Part shown: positions 34,091 to 44,692 of the stretch, piece by piece
How the letters are laid out: each line of letters starts with the position of its first letter
How positions within the stretch are numbered: position 1 is the first letter of the stretch
NCBI GenBank assembly: GCA_013368325.1
Contig: JAACJK010000223.1
Span: 434,001 to 498,000, forward strand
DNA from: Ephemerocybe angulata
Lineage: Eukaryota > Basidiomycota > Agaricomycetes > Agaricales > Psathyrellaceae
Reading direction: 5' to 3'
DNA: 64,000 bases
Translations under genes and position numbers: made by a program
Notes under the pieces: generated by a model
The model's database searches: none
Told to the model about the DNA's origin: nothing
What the model saw: the letters and a program-made list of their open reading frames with translations, nothing else

Positions 34091-34465
34091 TGTCGACTAA
34101 TGCTTGCTTACTCCAATACAGTAGTGGAGGCTCGCAACATTGCGCTTCGACACCGATCCTTAACGGATCCTTAACAGGCCCGAGGCTTGATGCCTTTGTC
34201 ACTAGCGACCGCTCGCGGCACCAGGTACAACGAAGACTTCGATGTCGACTAATGCTTGCTTACTCCAATACAGTACATAGTGGAGGCTTGCAACAAGCTT
34301 CGACACACGCTTGGAATTTTGTAGGAAATTGCGTCAAAATCAGGCGTACAGGATCGGCCTCGGCCTGATTCCGTCCGTTTCCAAGGCGCTCCCTGCCAAA
34401 TATTGGCCAAATCCCAGGCGTACGCCTCACTCCGCCTTCAATGCCTTTGTCACTAGCGACCGGTC
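34091..34465. repeat. Local direct duplication in the promoter of copy C
   Basis: TGTCGACTAATGCTTGCTTA starts at 34091 and again at 34243, and ATGCCTTTGTCACTAGCGACC occurs at about 34190 and 34441. The right arm has only one copy of each block, so the extra copy arose in the left arm after the inverted duplication, or was lost on the right. Confidence 0.8.
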
Positions 34466-34547
34466 GCGGCACCAGGTACGCGCAAGCCTCTCCGGCCATG
34501 GCATGGCCGACCGACCGTTTCAGGCAACAACAAAGCTTGTGCTTTTG

Positions 34548-34555
34548 GATATAAG
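34548..34555 (+). promoter_or_regulatory. TATA-like element of reductase copy C
   Basis: GATATAAG lies about 100 bp upstream of the ATG at 34654. The mirrored copy F has GATATAAG at the corresponding place. Confidence 0.5.
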
Positions 34556-34653
34556 CGCGGTCACTCTAGAATTTGTCCAAGTCTATCCAGAGCCAATCTA
34601 CCAACCCACCCACTCATCCACCTTTCCAATCTCACCAAATCTAAACCAATACA

Positions 34654-35660
34654 ATGTCTACTCTGATCACAGGTGGAGGAAGCCAAACCGGCCTCGCGCT
34701 GGCCAAGCTTCTCCTTGCCTCCGGGCACCCAGTTCTCATCGCATCGCGCTCCGGGCTTGTCCCCGACGGGTTCGCGAGCGTGAAATTTGACTGGAGCGAC
34801 CCCTCCTCCTACGAAGCAGCTTTCAATGCGGGCCCTGGACACGAGGAGGTCAAATATGTATACCTGCAATTCGTGGGTGTATATGACATCTTGCCCGCTG
34901 CAAAGCCGCTCATCGAGCTCGCAGTGAAAAGGGGCGTGAAACGGTTTGTGCTGCTGAGCGCCAGCGGTGAGGGAACGGAGAAGGGGCCGAACAGCTTCGG
35001 GACGGGGGCGGTGCACACCTACCTCGACGCGCAGGGGCTGGACTACGTCGTTCTCAGGCCTACTTGGTTCATTGGTATGAGATTCCGACTATCTAATGCT
35101 GCGAACTGCCGGTCACCAGCTAATATGTTACAATATAGAGAACTTCTTGAGAATTTACGGGAAGGGCATCAAGGAGCATAATGTCATCCAAACCACGATA
35201 CCTACTGGTCGCATTCCGTTCGTCGGGGTCGATGATATTGCGCAGGCCGCATTTGACGCCATCGTCAATGTCGAGAAGCTTCCAAACAAAGAGCCGATCC
35301 TCGTTGGGGCCGACCTCCTCTCCCATCCTGAGGTAGATACATACACATCTTTCCACCCCTGCCGACTCGGAGCCATCCCGCTTACTAGTAATTGTGTTTC
35401 TATCATATCAGGTTGCCGAAGCCTTGACTAAAAGTCTTGGAAGGACTATCACGCACGTTACGATCACAAAGGAGGAGCTCACTAAACAATACCTTGCATT
35501 TGGCCTACCTGAATCGTTTGCAGAGCACCTCGCCACTGTGTGCGAAAAGGCGGAGAACGGAGCAGAGGAGGAGCACCTTAATGATCCTAGGACGATCATC
35601 GGGAAGGTTGGTACTCGGGAGTGGATCGAGAAACACAAGGAGGCTTTCGCCGCTCTTTAA
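34654..35660 (+). CDS. NAD(P)-binding reductase, ergot-alkaloid-A/NmrA-like (copy C)
   Basis: Exons 34654-35074, 35139-35332 and 35412-35660 encode 287 residues. It begins MSTLITGGGSQTGLALAKLL and belongs with F to a second subgroup marked by FDWSDPSSY (WSDPS instead of FTDPS), LQFVGVYD and a C-terminus KHKEAFAAL. The dinucleotide-binding Gly residues and VVLRPTWF are intact and there are no stops or frameshifts, so the copy looks functional. It shares an arm of the inverted repeat with copy D. Confidence 0.88.
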
Positions 35661-36152
35661 AGGTGATGCAATAACTTGAACTAGTATCTTACGGCTTAGG
35701 TAGTTAGCCAAATGTATTCCAATTAAGTACTGTTTGACATAAAACTCAGACCGAGGTGGCATATTGGCATACTCATAATGCGGCGAATTAAACCCAAACT
35801 CTGAATTAGGGCTAAAACTGGGGTTTTTATGACGCCCGTAGCCCCGGCGTGCAACATACTTCACGAAGTAGCCAAGATTTCTATCAGGGTTGCGATGTAC
35901 CGCGCAACACGCTCGACAGATTGTGCCTTCCAAGGACACTCCTTACAAAGCTGATCAGTCAGAAATCGATCATACTAAAACGCTCTCCAGTCATTGATTA
36001 CCAACAACGACCTTCATATCTGTTTTGAACCTTCCTTCGCTGTGGTCATCTGAATTACCAAGCCTAGGTTCGAAGTTTCTAGAGTAGAATCGTGGCATCT
36101 GGCGAGCATCAACTGATTGCGTGCAATAGAAACTCAGGTCCTTCAAGCAGAC

Positions 36153-36159
36153 TATAAGT
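36153..36159 (+). promoter_or_regulatory. TATA-like element of reductase copy D
   Basis: TATAAGT lies 71 bp upstream of the ATG at 36224, and the same element stands upstream of copy E on the opposite arm (38838-38845, minus strand). Confidence 0.55.
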
Positions 36160-36223
36160 AGAGAGACGCCGTACCCAACCCGCATTCCACATTATCTATC
36201 CGCCTCATCCATCACAACACACT

Positions 36224-37190
36224 ATGACCACTCTTATTACCGGAGGAGCGAGCCAGACCGGTGTCGCGCTCGCCAAGCTTCTCCAAGCATCTGGACACCC
36301 CGTTCTCTTTGCGTCGCGCTCAGGCCGAGTACCCGAGGGGTTCGACAGCGTTAAATTCGACTTCACCGACCCGTCTACGTTCGAAGCGCCCTTTTCTGCC
36401 TCCGGCCACAAGATCGAATACGTCTACCTGCTTTTACCGCTCCTTGATCCCCTCCGCGAGGCAAAACCATTTATCGATCTCGCTGTGACGAAGGGCACAA
36501 AGCGATTCGTCCTACTCAGCGCTAGCGGGAAGTTCACCGAGAAGGGTCCTGGGAGCCATGGGACTGGGCAGGTGCATACATACCTTGATGAGCAGGGGTT
36601 GGATTATGTCGCTCTCCGTCCTAATTGGTTCACGGGTAAGCTCGTGGAATGAAGCTCGCTGTTCACTGATGGACGATAAATCCGTAGAGAATCTCCTGAG
36701 GGTCTATGCAGTCGGAATCAAGCAGTACAACGTCATTCAGAATACCCTGGCTACCGCTCGGATTCCGCTCATTGCAGTAGATGACATCGCACAGGCCGCA
36801 TTCGACGCTATTACAGATGTTGGCAAGTTGCCTAACCGGGAGCCTATCTTAATTGGACCTGATCTCGTATCATACTCAGAGGTGCGGGACCCCCACTCTA
36901 CTTACCTTTATTGACATCTAATGATATTATTCATATAGATCGCTGAGGCCTTCAGCCAAACTCTCGGTCGACCAATCACCTTCAGCGTCATATCAAGGGA
37001 AGAATTGTTGAAGCGCTATCTAAGCTACGGTGTTCCCGACGCCCTCGCCCACTATCTTGCCGACCTTGAAGATGAAGAGGAGAACAATGGAGCAAGTGAA
37101 GCCTTGTTGAAGGACCCGAGGAGCTTGACTGGCAAGCTTGGGGTCAAAGAATGGATCGTGAAGCACAAGCAAGATTTTATTTCTGCTTAA
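36224..37190 (+). CDS. NAD(P)-binding reductase, ergot-alkaloid-A/NmrA-like (copy D)
   Basis: Exons 36224-36635, 36688-36881 and 36939-37190 encode 285 residues. It starts MTTLITGGASQTGVALAKLL and is of the FTDPS subgroup, closest to E: the two proteins differ at only a modest number of positions, for example LLDPLREAKP here versus LLDLSAAKP in E, and RPNWF versus RPTWF. The reading frame is clean. The Asn in RPNWF replaces the Thr found in four of the other five copies. Confidence 0.88.
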
Positions 37191-37200
37191 CTGCACCAGA

Positions 37201-37799
37201 CTTAGGCCCACCTTGATGTAGACAGTCGTATACATATACATAAGATTCAGTCCTATTTCAATAGCTAAAATCTCGAGTTACCTGGGTACCATCATTAACG
37301 GTTGTGAGCGAGCCGCCTGATCCCTCCCTTGCTTGTAACAAGTTACAACTATGGCAATATCCGAGCTAGGAGACTTGTGAGAGCACGAGTACTGCAGGGC
37401 TGCCTGTCTGCCTATTTATTTCTTTGTAAATAGGTATTCAAGAAGTTTTCGACTGGAATGCATTGGATGGTACCGTCATCGAGCTTGGGCGCTTAAAATT
37501 GAACTCGCGTGCCATGCCGCGACAAAGTGATCTCAATCGAGAGATACTGGGTAGTATTATTGACCTTCGGGATTCTTCACATCTCTCAGATATTCGCAGC
37601 CTCCGCTTGCCCGAGCACTAGCGTTACATGCATCAATAGCTATCACTAGACGGGCGCTTATTGTTGCCTGACGCTGATTTTCCTTTTAATACCGAGGCTG
37701 GATACTTAGGCAACTCGGGATTTTATCTCAAAAATGGGATCAAACTTTATGGATTGATTCTTAATACAACTATCGAAACTATGGCCTGAGCGTTGCCTG
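37201..37799. other. Central spacer of the inverted repeat
   Basis: About 600 bp of single-copy sequence lies between the arms, with no ORF of note. It contains the 3' ends of two converging transcripts (D and E). Confidence 0.7.
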
Positions 37800-37811
37800 A
37801 GCGTGGTACAT

Positions 37812-38775
37812 TTACGCAGCAATAAAATCCTGCTTGTGCTTCACAATCCATTCTTTGACCCCAAGCTTCCCAGTAAGACTCTTCGGGTCCTTTAACAAGG
37901 CCGCACTTTCTCCATTGCTCTCCTCTTCGCCCTCCCTATTAACAAGATAGTGGGCGAGGGCGTCAGGAACACCGTAGCTTAGATAGCGCTTCAACATTTC
38001 TTCTCTTGATATGACGCTGAAGGTGATTGATCGACCGAGAGTTTGGCTGAAGGCCTCAGCGATCTATATGAATAATATCATTAGATGTCAATAAAGGTAA
38101 GTAGAGTGGGGGTCCCGCACCTCTGAGTATGATACGAGATCAGGTCCAATTAAGATAGGCTCCCGGTTGGGCAACTTGCCAACATCTGTGATGGCGTCGA
38201 ACGCGGCCTGCGCGATGTCATCGACTGCAATGAGCGGAATCCGAGCGGTAGCCATGGTATTCTGAATGACATTGTGCTGCTTGATTCCGGGACCATAAAT
38301 CCTCAGGAGATTCTCTACGGATTTATCGTCCATCAGTGAACAGCGAGCTTCATTGATAACACTTACCTGTGAACCAAGTAGGACGGAGAGCGACATAATC
38401 CAACCCCTGCTCATCAAGGTATGTATGCACCTGCCCAGTCCCATCGCTCCCAGGACCCTTCTCTTTGTACTTCCCACTAGCGCTGAGTAGGACGAATCGC
38501 TTTGTGCCCTTCGTCACAGCGAGATCTATAAATGGTTTTGCCGCGGAGAGATCAAGGAGCGGTAAAAGCAGGTACACGTATTCGATCTTGTGGCCGGAGA
38601 CAGAAAAGGGCGCTTCGAGGGTAGACGGGTCGGTGAAGTCGAATTTAACGCTGTCGAACCCCTCGGGTACTCGGCCTGAGCGCGACGCAAAGAGAACGGG
38701 GTGTCCAGATGCTTGGAGGAGCTTGGCGAGCGCGACACCGGTCTGGCTCGCTCCTCCGGTGATAAGAGTGGTCAT
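37812..38775 (-). CDS. NAD(P)-binding reductase, ergot-alkaloid-A/NmrA-like (copy E)
   Basis: Exons 38775-38367, 38314-38121 and 38063-37812 encode 284 residues. It is the inverted partner of copy D with the same introns. It keeps TLITGGASQTG, FASRSGRVPEG, VALRPTWF and the C-terminus KHKQDFIAA. It is one residue shorter than D in the segment after LLLPLLD. There are no disabling changes. Confidence 0.88.
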
Positions 38776-38837
38776 TGTATGGTGTATGAGGCAGATAGAT
38801 AATGTGGAGTGTGGGGTTGGGTACGGCGTGTCTCTCT

Positions 38838-38845
38838 ACTTATAG
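38838..38845 (-). promoter_or_regulatory. TATA-like element of reductase copy E
   Basis: CTATAAGT on the minus strand lies about 65 bp upstream of the ATG at 38775 and mirrors the element of copy D. Confidence 0.55.
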
Positions 38846-39388
38846 TCTGCTTGAAGGACCTGAGTTTTTCTTGCCACGGATTCAGTTGATGCTCACCAGA
38901 TGTCGAGATTCTACTCTAGAAACTTCGAACCTAGGCTTGGTAATTCTAATTCACACGACCACAGCGAAGAAGGTTCAAAACAGATACGAGTTGTTGGTAA
39001 TCGATGACGACAGGGTCACGGCACGGAGAGCGTTTTGTTTTAGCATGATCTATTTCTGACTGATTAGCTTTGTAAGTAAGTGTCGAGCGTATTGCGCTTG
39101 TAGTATTGCGCGGTACATTGCAACCCTGATAGAATTCTAGGCTACTCCGCGAAATATATCGCACGCTGGGGCTACGGGCCTCATAACTTTACCAGACTTA
39201 GCCCTTATTCAGAGTTTGGGTTTAATTCGCCGTATGAGTATGCCAGTATGCTACCTCGGTTTGAGTTATGTCGAACAGTCACGCTGAGCGCTGAATTGGA
39301 CAATACATTCACACTGTAATTATTCTGGAGCCACAATGAGCTAACTACCTAAGCCGTACAGATACTAGTACAAGTTATTGCATCCTCT

Positions 39389-40357
39389 TCAAAGAGCGGC
39401 AAAAGCCTCCTTGTGTTTCTCGATCCACTCCCGAGTGCCAACTTTCCCGGTGATCGTCCTAGGATCATCAAGGTGCTTCTCCTCTGCTCCCTTCTCCGCC
39501 TTTTCGCACACAATGGCGAGGTGCTCTGCGTACGATTCAGGTAGGCCAAATCCAAGGTAGCGTTTGGTGAGCTCGTCCTTTGTGATCGTAACGTGCGTGA
39601 TAGTCCTTCCAAGACTTTTAGTCAAGGCTTCGGCAACCTGATAAGAACGCAATTAAGCGGGATGGCTCGGCAGGTGGAAATGTTTATCTACCTCAGGATG
39701 GGAGAGGAGGTCAGCCCCAACGATGATCGGCTCTCTGTTTGGGAGCTTCTCGACATTGACGATGGCGTCAAATGCGACCTGCGCGATATCATCGACCCCG
39801 ACGAACGGAATGCGACCAGTGGGTATCGTGGTTTGGATGACATTGTGCTCCTTGATGCCCTTCCCGTAAAGCCTTAAGAAATTCTCTGGATTGTAGCATA
39901 TTAGCTCGTGGCAGTTCGCAGCATCAGAAAGGAATCTCGTACCAATGAACCAAGTAGGCCTGAGAACGACGTAGTCCAGCCCCTGCGCGTCGAGGTAGGT
40001 GTGCACCGCCCCCGTAGAGAAGCTGTTGGGCCCCTTCTCCGTTCCTTCACCGCTTGCACTCAGTAGCACAAAGCGTTTCACGCCCCTTTTCACTGCGAGC
40101 TCAATGAGCGCCTTTGCAGCAGGCAGGGGGTCATATACACCTGCGAATTGCAGGAATACATATTGGATCTCGTGTCCAGGGGCCTTGAAAGCTTCTTCGT
40201 AGGTCGAGGGGTCGCTCCAGTCAAGTTTCACGCTCTCGAACCCGTCAGGGACACGTCCAGAGCGTGAGGCAAAAAGGACTGGGTGCCCCGAGCCTTGGAG
40301 TAGCTTGGCCAGCGCGATACCGGTTTGGCTTCCTCCACCTGTGATAAGAGTAGACAT
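39389..40357 (-). CDS. NAD(P)-binding reductase, ergot-alkaloid-A/NmrA-like (copy F)
   Basis: Exons 40357-39943, 39885-39692 and 39637-39389 encode 285 residues. It is the inverted partner of copy C (LDWSDPSTY, LQFAGVYD, KHKEAFAAL). Two residues fewer are present near KAPGHEIQ than in the matching NAGPGHEEVK of C. The frame is intact. Splice sites match the other copies (phase 1 then phase 0). Confidence 0.88.
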
Positions 40358-40437
40358 TGTTCGGTTATTTAGAGGTAGCTTCGAAAGGATGTCGTGGGTG
40401 GATTGATAGAATGGATCTGGACAGACTCCAGAGTTAT

Positions 40438-40447
40438 CTTATATCTG
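40438..40447 (-). promoter_or_regulatory. TATA-like element of reductase copy F
   Basis: CAGATATAAG on the minus strand lies about 80 bp upstream of the ATG at 40357 and corresponds to GATATAAG of copy C. Confidence 0.5.
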
Positions 40448-40689
40448 AAAGCGCAAGCTTCGTTGTTGCCCAAAACGGTCAACCATGTCATGGCCTGAGA
40501 GGCTTGCGCGTACCCGGTGCCGCAAGTGGTCGTTAGTGATAAAGGCATCAAGCCTCGACCTGTTAAGGATCAGTGTCGAAGCGTGTTGCAAGCCTCCACT
40601 ACTGTATTGGAGTAAGCAAGCATTAGTCGACATCGAAGTCTTCGTTGCACCGGGTATGAGGGAGACTCCGCAGTCGCCTTCGAGTCCTG

Positions 40690-41334
40690 GCAACTCAACT
40701 GTCCGCGCTCTTATGCCAGGAGCAGATGCAAGAACCTGTATAAAAAGTCATCTAAATTCTTGGCAGAAAGAATGTGGTTACCAACCACATGCATCTTGAA
40801 TAAGAAGTCCTTTGCTAAGGCGCCTTTTCGGGTGACGAGGAACGACATTGCAGAGAAGGTTGCTACTAGGGGGTTAGTCAGACCCAAGGAAGACGTTATA
40901 AGAGGGGATATGTACCTGTAATATCTGTTGACAATAGTACGTTGCTATCCGCTCTTTTCCCTGGTGCATGCTGGCAGCCGCAGGTCGAGGAGCGTCTACT
41001 CTTGACCGTGACGGTCTACATCATACCCGGTTGGACTGCTGGCCGCACGCCGGCTGAGGTCGAGTCTTTAATCTCCGCTCCGGCAACTCGGCAATTGACC
41101 CTGCTTGCATTGTGCCTTTCCTCCCTAGGGCCCAGTCTCTCTTCTCCTATTACTCGAGCGATGATACCTCTAATGAATTCGGCTGAAGGCGCTATTGAAA
41201 CCGCTTAAGGGCCCTAGGCGTACTATGATACAATATTCAAGTTACAGGCTTACAGCGCATTGCGATCTCTGGCGTCGACAATACAGACAACGCTTACTAT
41301 CCACACACACACACACACGAACGTACATCAGGGC
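40690..41334. other. Intergenic; no gene recognised; (CA)n at 41302-41318
   Basis: Short frames only. A CA dinucleotide run lies just beyond the 3' end of the 7-TM gene. Confidence 0.6.
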
Positions 41335-42822
41335 TCAGACACCCCCACTACGCTTGACGTCGTGCTGAATGCCAGCCTCGTCATTAAAGTCGACGATTGC
41401 CGGATACTTTCCGCTACCCCTCGGACTATGCAGTACGTCCATACGATGCTGCTCCGTCGTTGTCGTGACATTAATAACAGGCATAACGCCGCTCCTCCTC
41501 TGATTGCTGCGAATATGACCGGCATCCCGTCGACCGGTACCGTCTTCGTCTCCGCTGAGCCAGGTTGGCACAATTGATCCACTTGTCTGGGTGTTGTATG
41601 CGCTTAGCGACTTCTTTGCAACGTGGGCACGGACGGCGATTAAGACAAAGACGATGCCTGGTTCCCGAAGTTCGGGTGGTCAGAACGAGCGAAATAGATA
41701 ACAGAGATAAACTCACCAAGACTAGGTACCATCGCATGTTCGACGATAACCTCCGCGGGATGCCTCGTAAAGTATAGAATTATCAACAAGAACGTCTCAA
41801 TTGTATAAATCAAAGCGCTCTCGACGATCACTCGAAGAATTGTTATGAGGTTCAACCCCACAGTCAGGCTGATACCCATGCTGCGCGAAAGACGATGTTG
41901 CATATAGATCTTGTATGCGATGCAGCCGGTGGTGAGGACGTTCTGAATGAAGTTGAGGGGGAAGGTTAGGGTGAAAAGCGGTTCCATGATGGACCATGGG
42001 AGCGAAGTAGGGTGCCGAAACCAATAGAGGTTTATTGAGCACACGCCTATATGGCCGAGAGGAAGAAAATCGTCAAATGATACTTCGAAGGACCCGCTTC
42101 AGATAATGGAAGTACACATACCGATGCTGGTAAGAAGAAGGAGAACGGGGAGAGCGATGACATAGTAGTTTCTTTTCCAAATGAGGAAGCAGCGGTATAT
42201 CTGGGAGGGCCATGAGTCAAACAATTCCCTGAACTTTGAATTGAGATAGAAAGCGAAACGTACCACGAGGCAATCTCCAACCCAAGTGAGAATAGCGCAT
42301 ATGATAGGGTGGCCATACGCATCCCATTTCTTTAAGTCTCGCAAGAAAGTGACCGGATCTGAAGATCGGCTATAGGCCGCTATCATGCGATATACATTCG
42401 CCGCTAAGGGCAGGAGAATAATGTGTCGGTCGAATGTCGACTAACGATTCTCGAAAGTGGATCATGCGTACTGTTGTGGAAAGTGATAATGACAAACATA
42501 ACCAGGGTGCCGGCTAGGAAGATTCTTGGCGCAATCGAGTTCAACGACCGCTTCTTCAACATAATCCCGAGCGAAATACAGAAAAGGCAGAAATAAATCC
42601 CTGTTCAATCCGAGCGATTTAGCTTGAGCCTTGGGACCGGTTTCATCTAAAAACAGGCATTACATACCATATAGCGTCGTCTATCATCGGAGGGGGTATG
42701 CATAAGTCCACTAAAATTGCAGAGGAGGCGTCGGTACATACCTCCACCCAAAAGCAAACGAGATAGTAGTCTTGATACATCTGATGCCTGACAGAGCTCA
42801 TCGGAGGGGCGGACGCCGGCAT
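41335..42822 (-). CDS. Basidiomycete 7-transmembrane receptor-like membrane protein
   Basis: Seven exons (42822-42742, 42680-42668, 42600-42472, 42403-42264, 42200-42122, 42046-41717, 41657-41335) give 364 residues. Exon 2 is only 13 bp and is needed to read VETTLYGIYFCLFC. Membrane segments are visible at LYGIYFCLFCISLGIML, IFLAGTLVMFVIITFHN, HPIICAILTWVGDCLVIYRCFLIW, YYVIALPVLLLLTSIG, FTLTFPLNFIQNVLTTGCIAY, ALIYTIETFLLIILYF and GIVFVLIAV, then a soluble Ser/Arg-rich tail. Patterns such as GD-x-L-V-x-Y-R-C and IESALIY-like positions are typical of a large Agaricomycete family of unknown ligand. A signalling or sensor role is inferred only from topology. Confidence 0.82.
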
Positions 42823-42829
42823 GGTAACT

Positions 42830-44160
42830 TTCTGCTGCGCTAAGAAGTAGAATAAGGACCGATAATGGAGAAATATGGCGAAGGTGGAGCAGGGCACTCT
42901 GCCCCTCAACCCCTTTATTAAAAAGACAGGCATTACGTCTCTCGTCACCCAACACTGGTCCACACCTTCCTCAGGATCCCGACAGACTACCACCATGAAT
43001 ACGGTCGAGACGTGAATGTTCTCAGGCTCAGCCATAAACCTGAGCCACCGCTTCCCGTCAATTGAGTTGGTCTTCGACATAGTCACAGTGGCGCGGGCGG
43101 AAATTGAGAATCGTCCAATGGATTAACCCAGCTTCATAATGAATTATGGCATTTTCGTCCTCGTGTGCTGTAAGGCATGCCCTCGTTGCTACCCTCGTAT
43201 CCGTTCTCACACCGCTGTGTATTCTTGTGACCGGGGTTGTGTTAGGGTTGCAGGTGGGTAGGCCATGGGAAGCCCGGTGAGGGACAGGGATCCTGGACGT
43301 ATCAATGATGGCTGTGTGATGTGGAACCCGGAAGGCGTGGGCCATACATACTCTTACTCGAGAAGGATGGCATTGTTCTAGCGACTGTATGGGAGGTATT
43401 ACAGTTCTCCCACTGCGGGACCACCATAACAAGAGCAGTTTTCAACGGAGAATTGAAAGGTCAGGTCGTCAGGGGTCGCCTATGACAGCCTATGGTTGGC
43501 CTAGTATCGTGCCCTACTCAATGGTGAGCTGACCCTCTGATATCGAAATTGGTAAAGCTTAGTATGTGTTTATCTCGAGACTCCGAATTTCCGAAAGCAC
43601 CAGCGAATAATCAGAACTGGTTTCAAGAATGTTGGTTTTGAATGCGAACCGCTCATTGCCACACTAGAATTCATCCAGGACAGGACAGCAATGGGAGGCT
43701 CAGAGATAGACCATCAGAAATGAATGCGTACCCTGGTCGAATTCTCGTGCCCTCCCCCACCATCCCTGGATGAGCGCTAAAAGAAGAGAGCCCGGGCGCT
43801 TGGAGGGCCGAAGCATGCCGAAGCTGACAAAGCGGCAATTCAGGGGCACTGCATCGGAGCCAGTTCAAGTTTCCGCTTAGTCTCCGTTGCTGACCTTACG
43901 ATCACAAAATCCGATGATGAGTCGATCGGTGTGAATGTAAGGTCTGCATCAATTGGTGGGCATTTGACGGGAGGGTCGCGTTCGGTCATCTCGGCGAAAT
44001 CCATCAAAAATCGCTGGCGTTTTGGCCCAGTCATGTGACAGTAAATATATTCGGAATTACGAGACATTTATTCGCCGAATTAAGTAGCTTCCGCTCGATG
44101 TCTCGATTATGACCCCAGTACACTACGAATTGAAACGAAAATTGTACTAGCATCTCAGCC
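42830..44160. other. Intergenic; no gene recognised
   Basis: Minus-strand frames upstream of the 7-TM start codon are open but carry no domain and are best read as upstream sequence. Nothing else is supported. Confidence 0.5.
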
Positions 44161-44163
44161 ATC

Positions 44164-44692
44164 ATGTCGACACCCCAAAGAACATACTCTACTCCCCTGC
44201 AACCCTCCAGCTCCGGCTCTAGGACCTTGTTTAATCCTGGTTCCACCCCGGGCTGGGCACCCTTCGCCGAATATGACCTGCCTTCTGAGGCTTCATCACC
44301 GTGGAATCCTCCTCCACCCCCAATTCCACTTAGAACATCATCTGGCACCATACTCCCTACCCCAAGGTCTCGTCAGATCCCAGAGACACCAACCAAAAGG
44401 GCAAAACCACTTACCGAGTTAGAGAAAGTCGAGTCTGTGCTCAAATGGATGAGCTCGAAGCGGCTTTCGCTTTCGAGGTTCCTTTATATCCTTTTTCGAG
44501 CTGAAAAAGAAGATAGTGACCGTCAAACCGAACCTCCGAGTAATCCCAGCGCAGATGATGAACCAGAGCCGGTGCCGGTTGACCCAGCTAACCCAACATT
44601 CCGGGCCCCCAAGAAGGCCAACCGAGTGTCTCGTAGTGCGACACACAACTCGATGTTGACTGCGCTGATCCAAGGAGGTTCAACCCCACACC
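44164..44692 (+). pseudogene. N-terminal remnant of an Agaricomycete multicopy (DUF6589-like) protein
   Basis: The ATG at 44164 opens a Ser/Pro-rich N-terminus followed by a helical segment LEKVESVLKWMSSKRLSLSRFLYILFR and, later, RSATHNSMLTALIQGGS. This layout resembles the N-termini of the abundant, probably transposon-linked Agaricomycete proteins that continue with a DUF6589 domain. Here the resemblance stops at about 44692, where sequence of the opposite-strand helicase begins; the frame then runs on to a stop at 44751 through antisense helicase sequence. The family assignment is from memory of the pattern and is tentative. Confidence 0.45.

Larger units (their letters stand above)
34038..37200. 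repeat. Left arm of a ~3-kb inverted repeat carrying reductase copies C and D
   Basis: The arm begins near a GAAGGCGACTG sequence and contains copies C and D plus their flanks. It is the reverse complement, with substitutions and indels, of 37800-40686: C corresponds to F, D to E, and the C-D spacer (35680-36200) to 38790-39370. Similarity fades at about 37200, just past the stop codon of D. Confidence 0.88.
37800..40686. repeat. Right arm of the inverted repeat carrying reductase copies E and F
   Basis: Reverse complement of 34038-37200 with many single-base differences and a few indels; it lacks the extra promoter duplication of the left arm, which explains its shorter length. The outer end (GTCGCCTTCGAG) matches the outer end of the left arm. 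Confidence 0.88.

Noticed and set aside
13681..40357. Ergot alkaloid gene cluster
   Set aside because: EasG-like reductases are present but no prenyltransferase, methyltransferase, P450 or catalase-type gene is visible. The FAD oxidoreductase at 13.7 kb belongs to the broad BBE-like class and is 5 kb away beyond Mis12.
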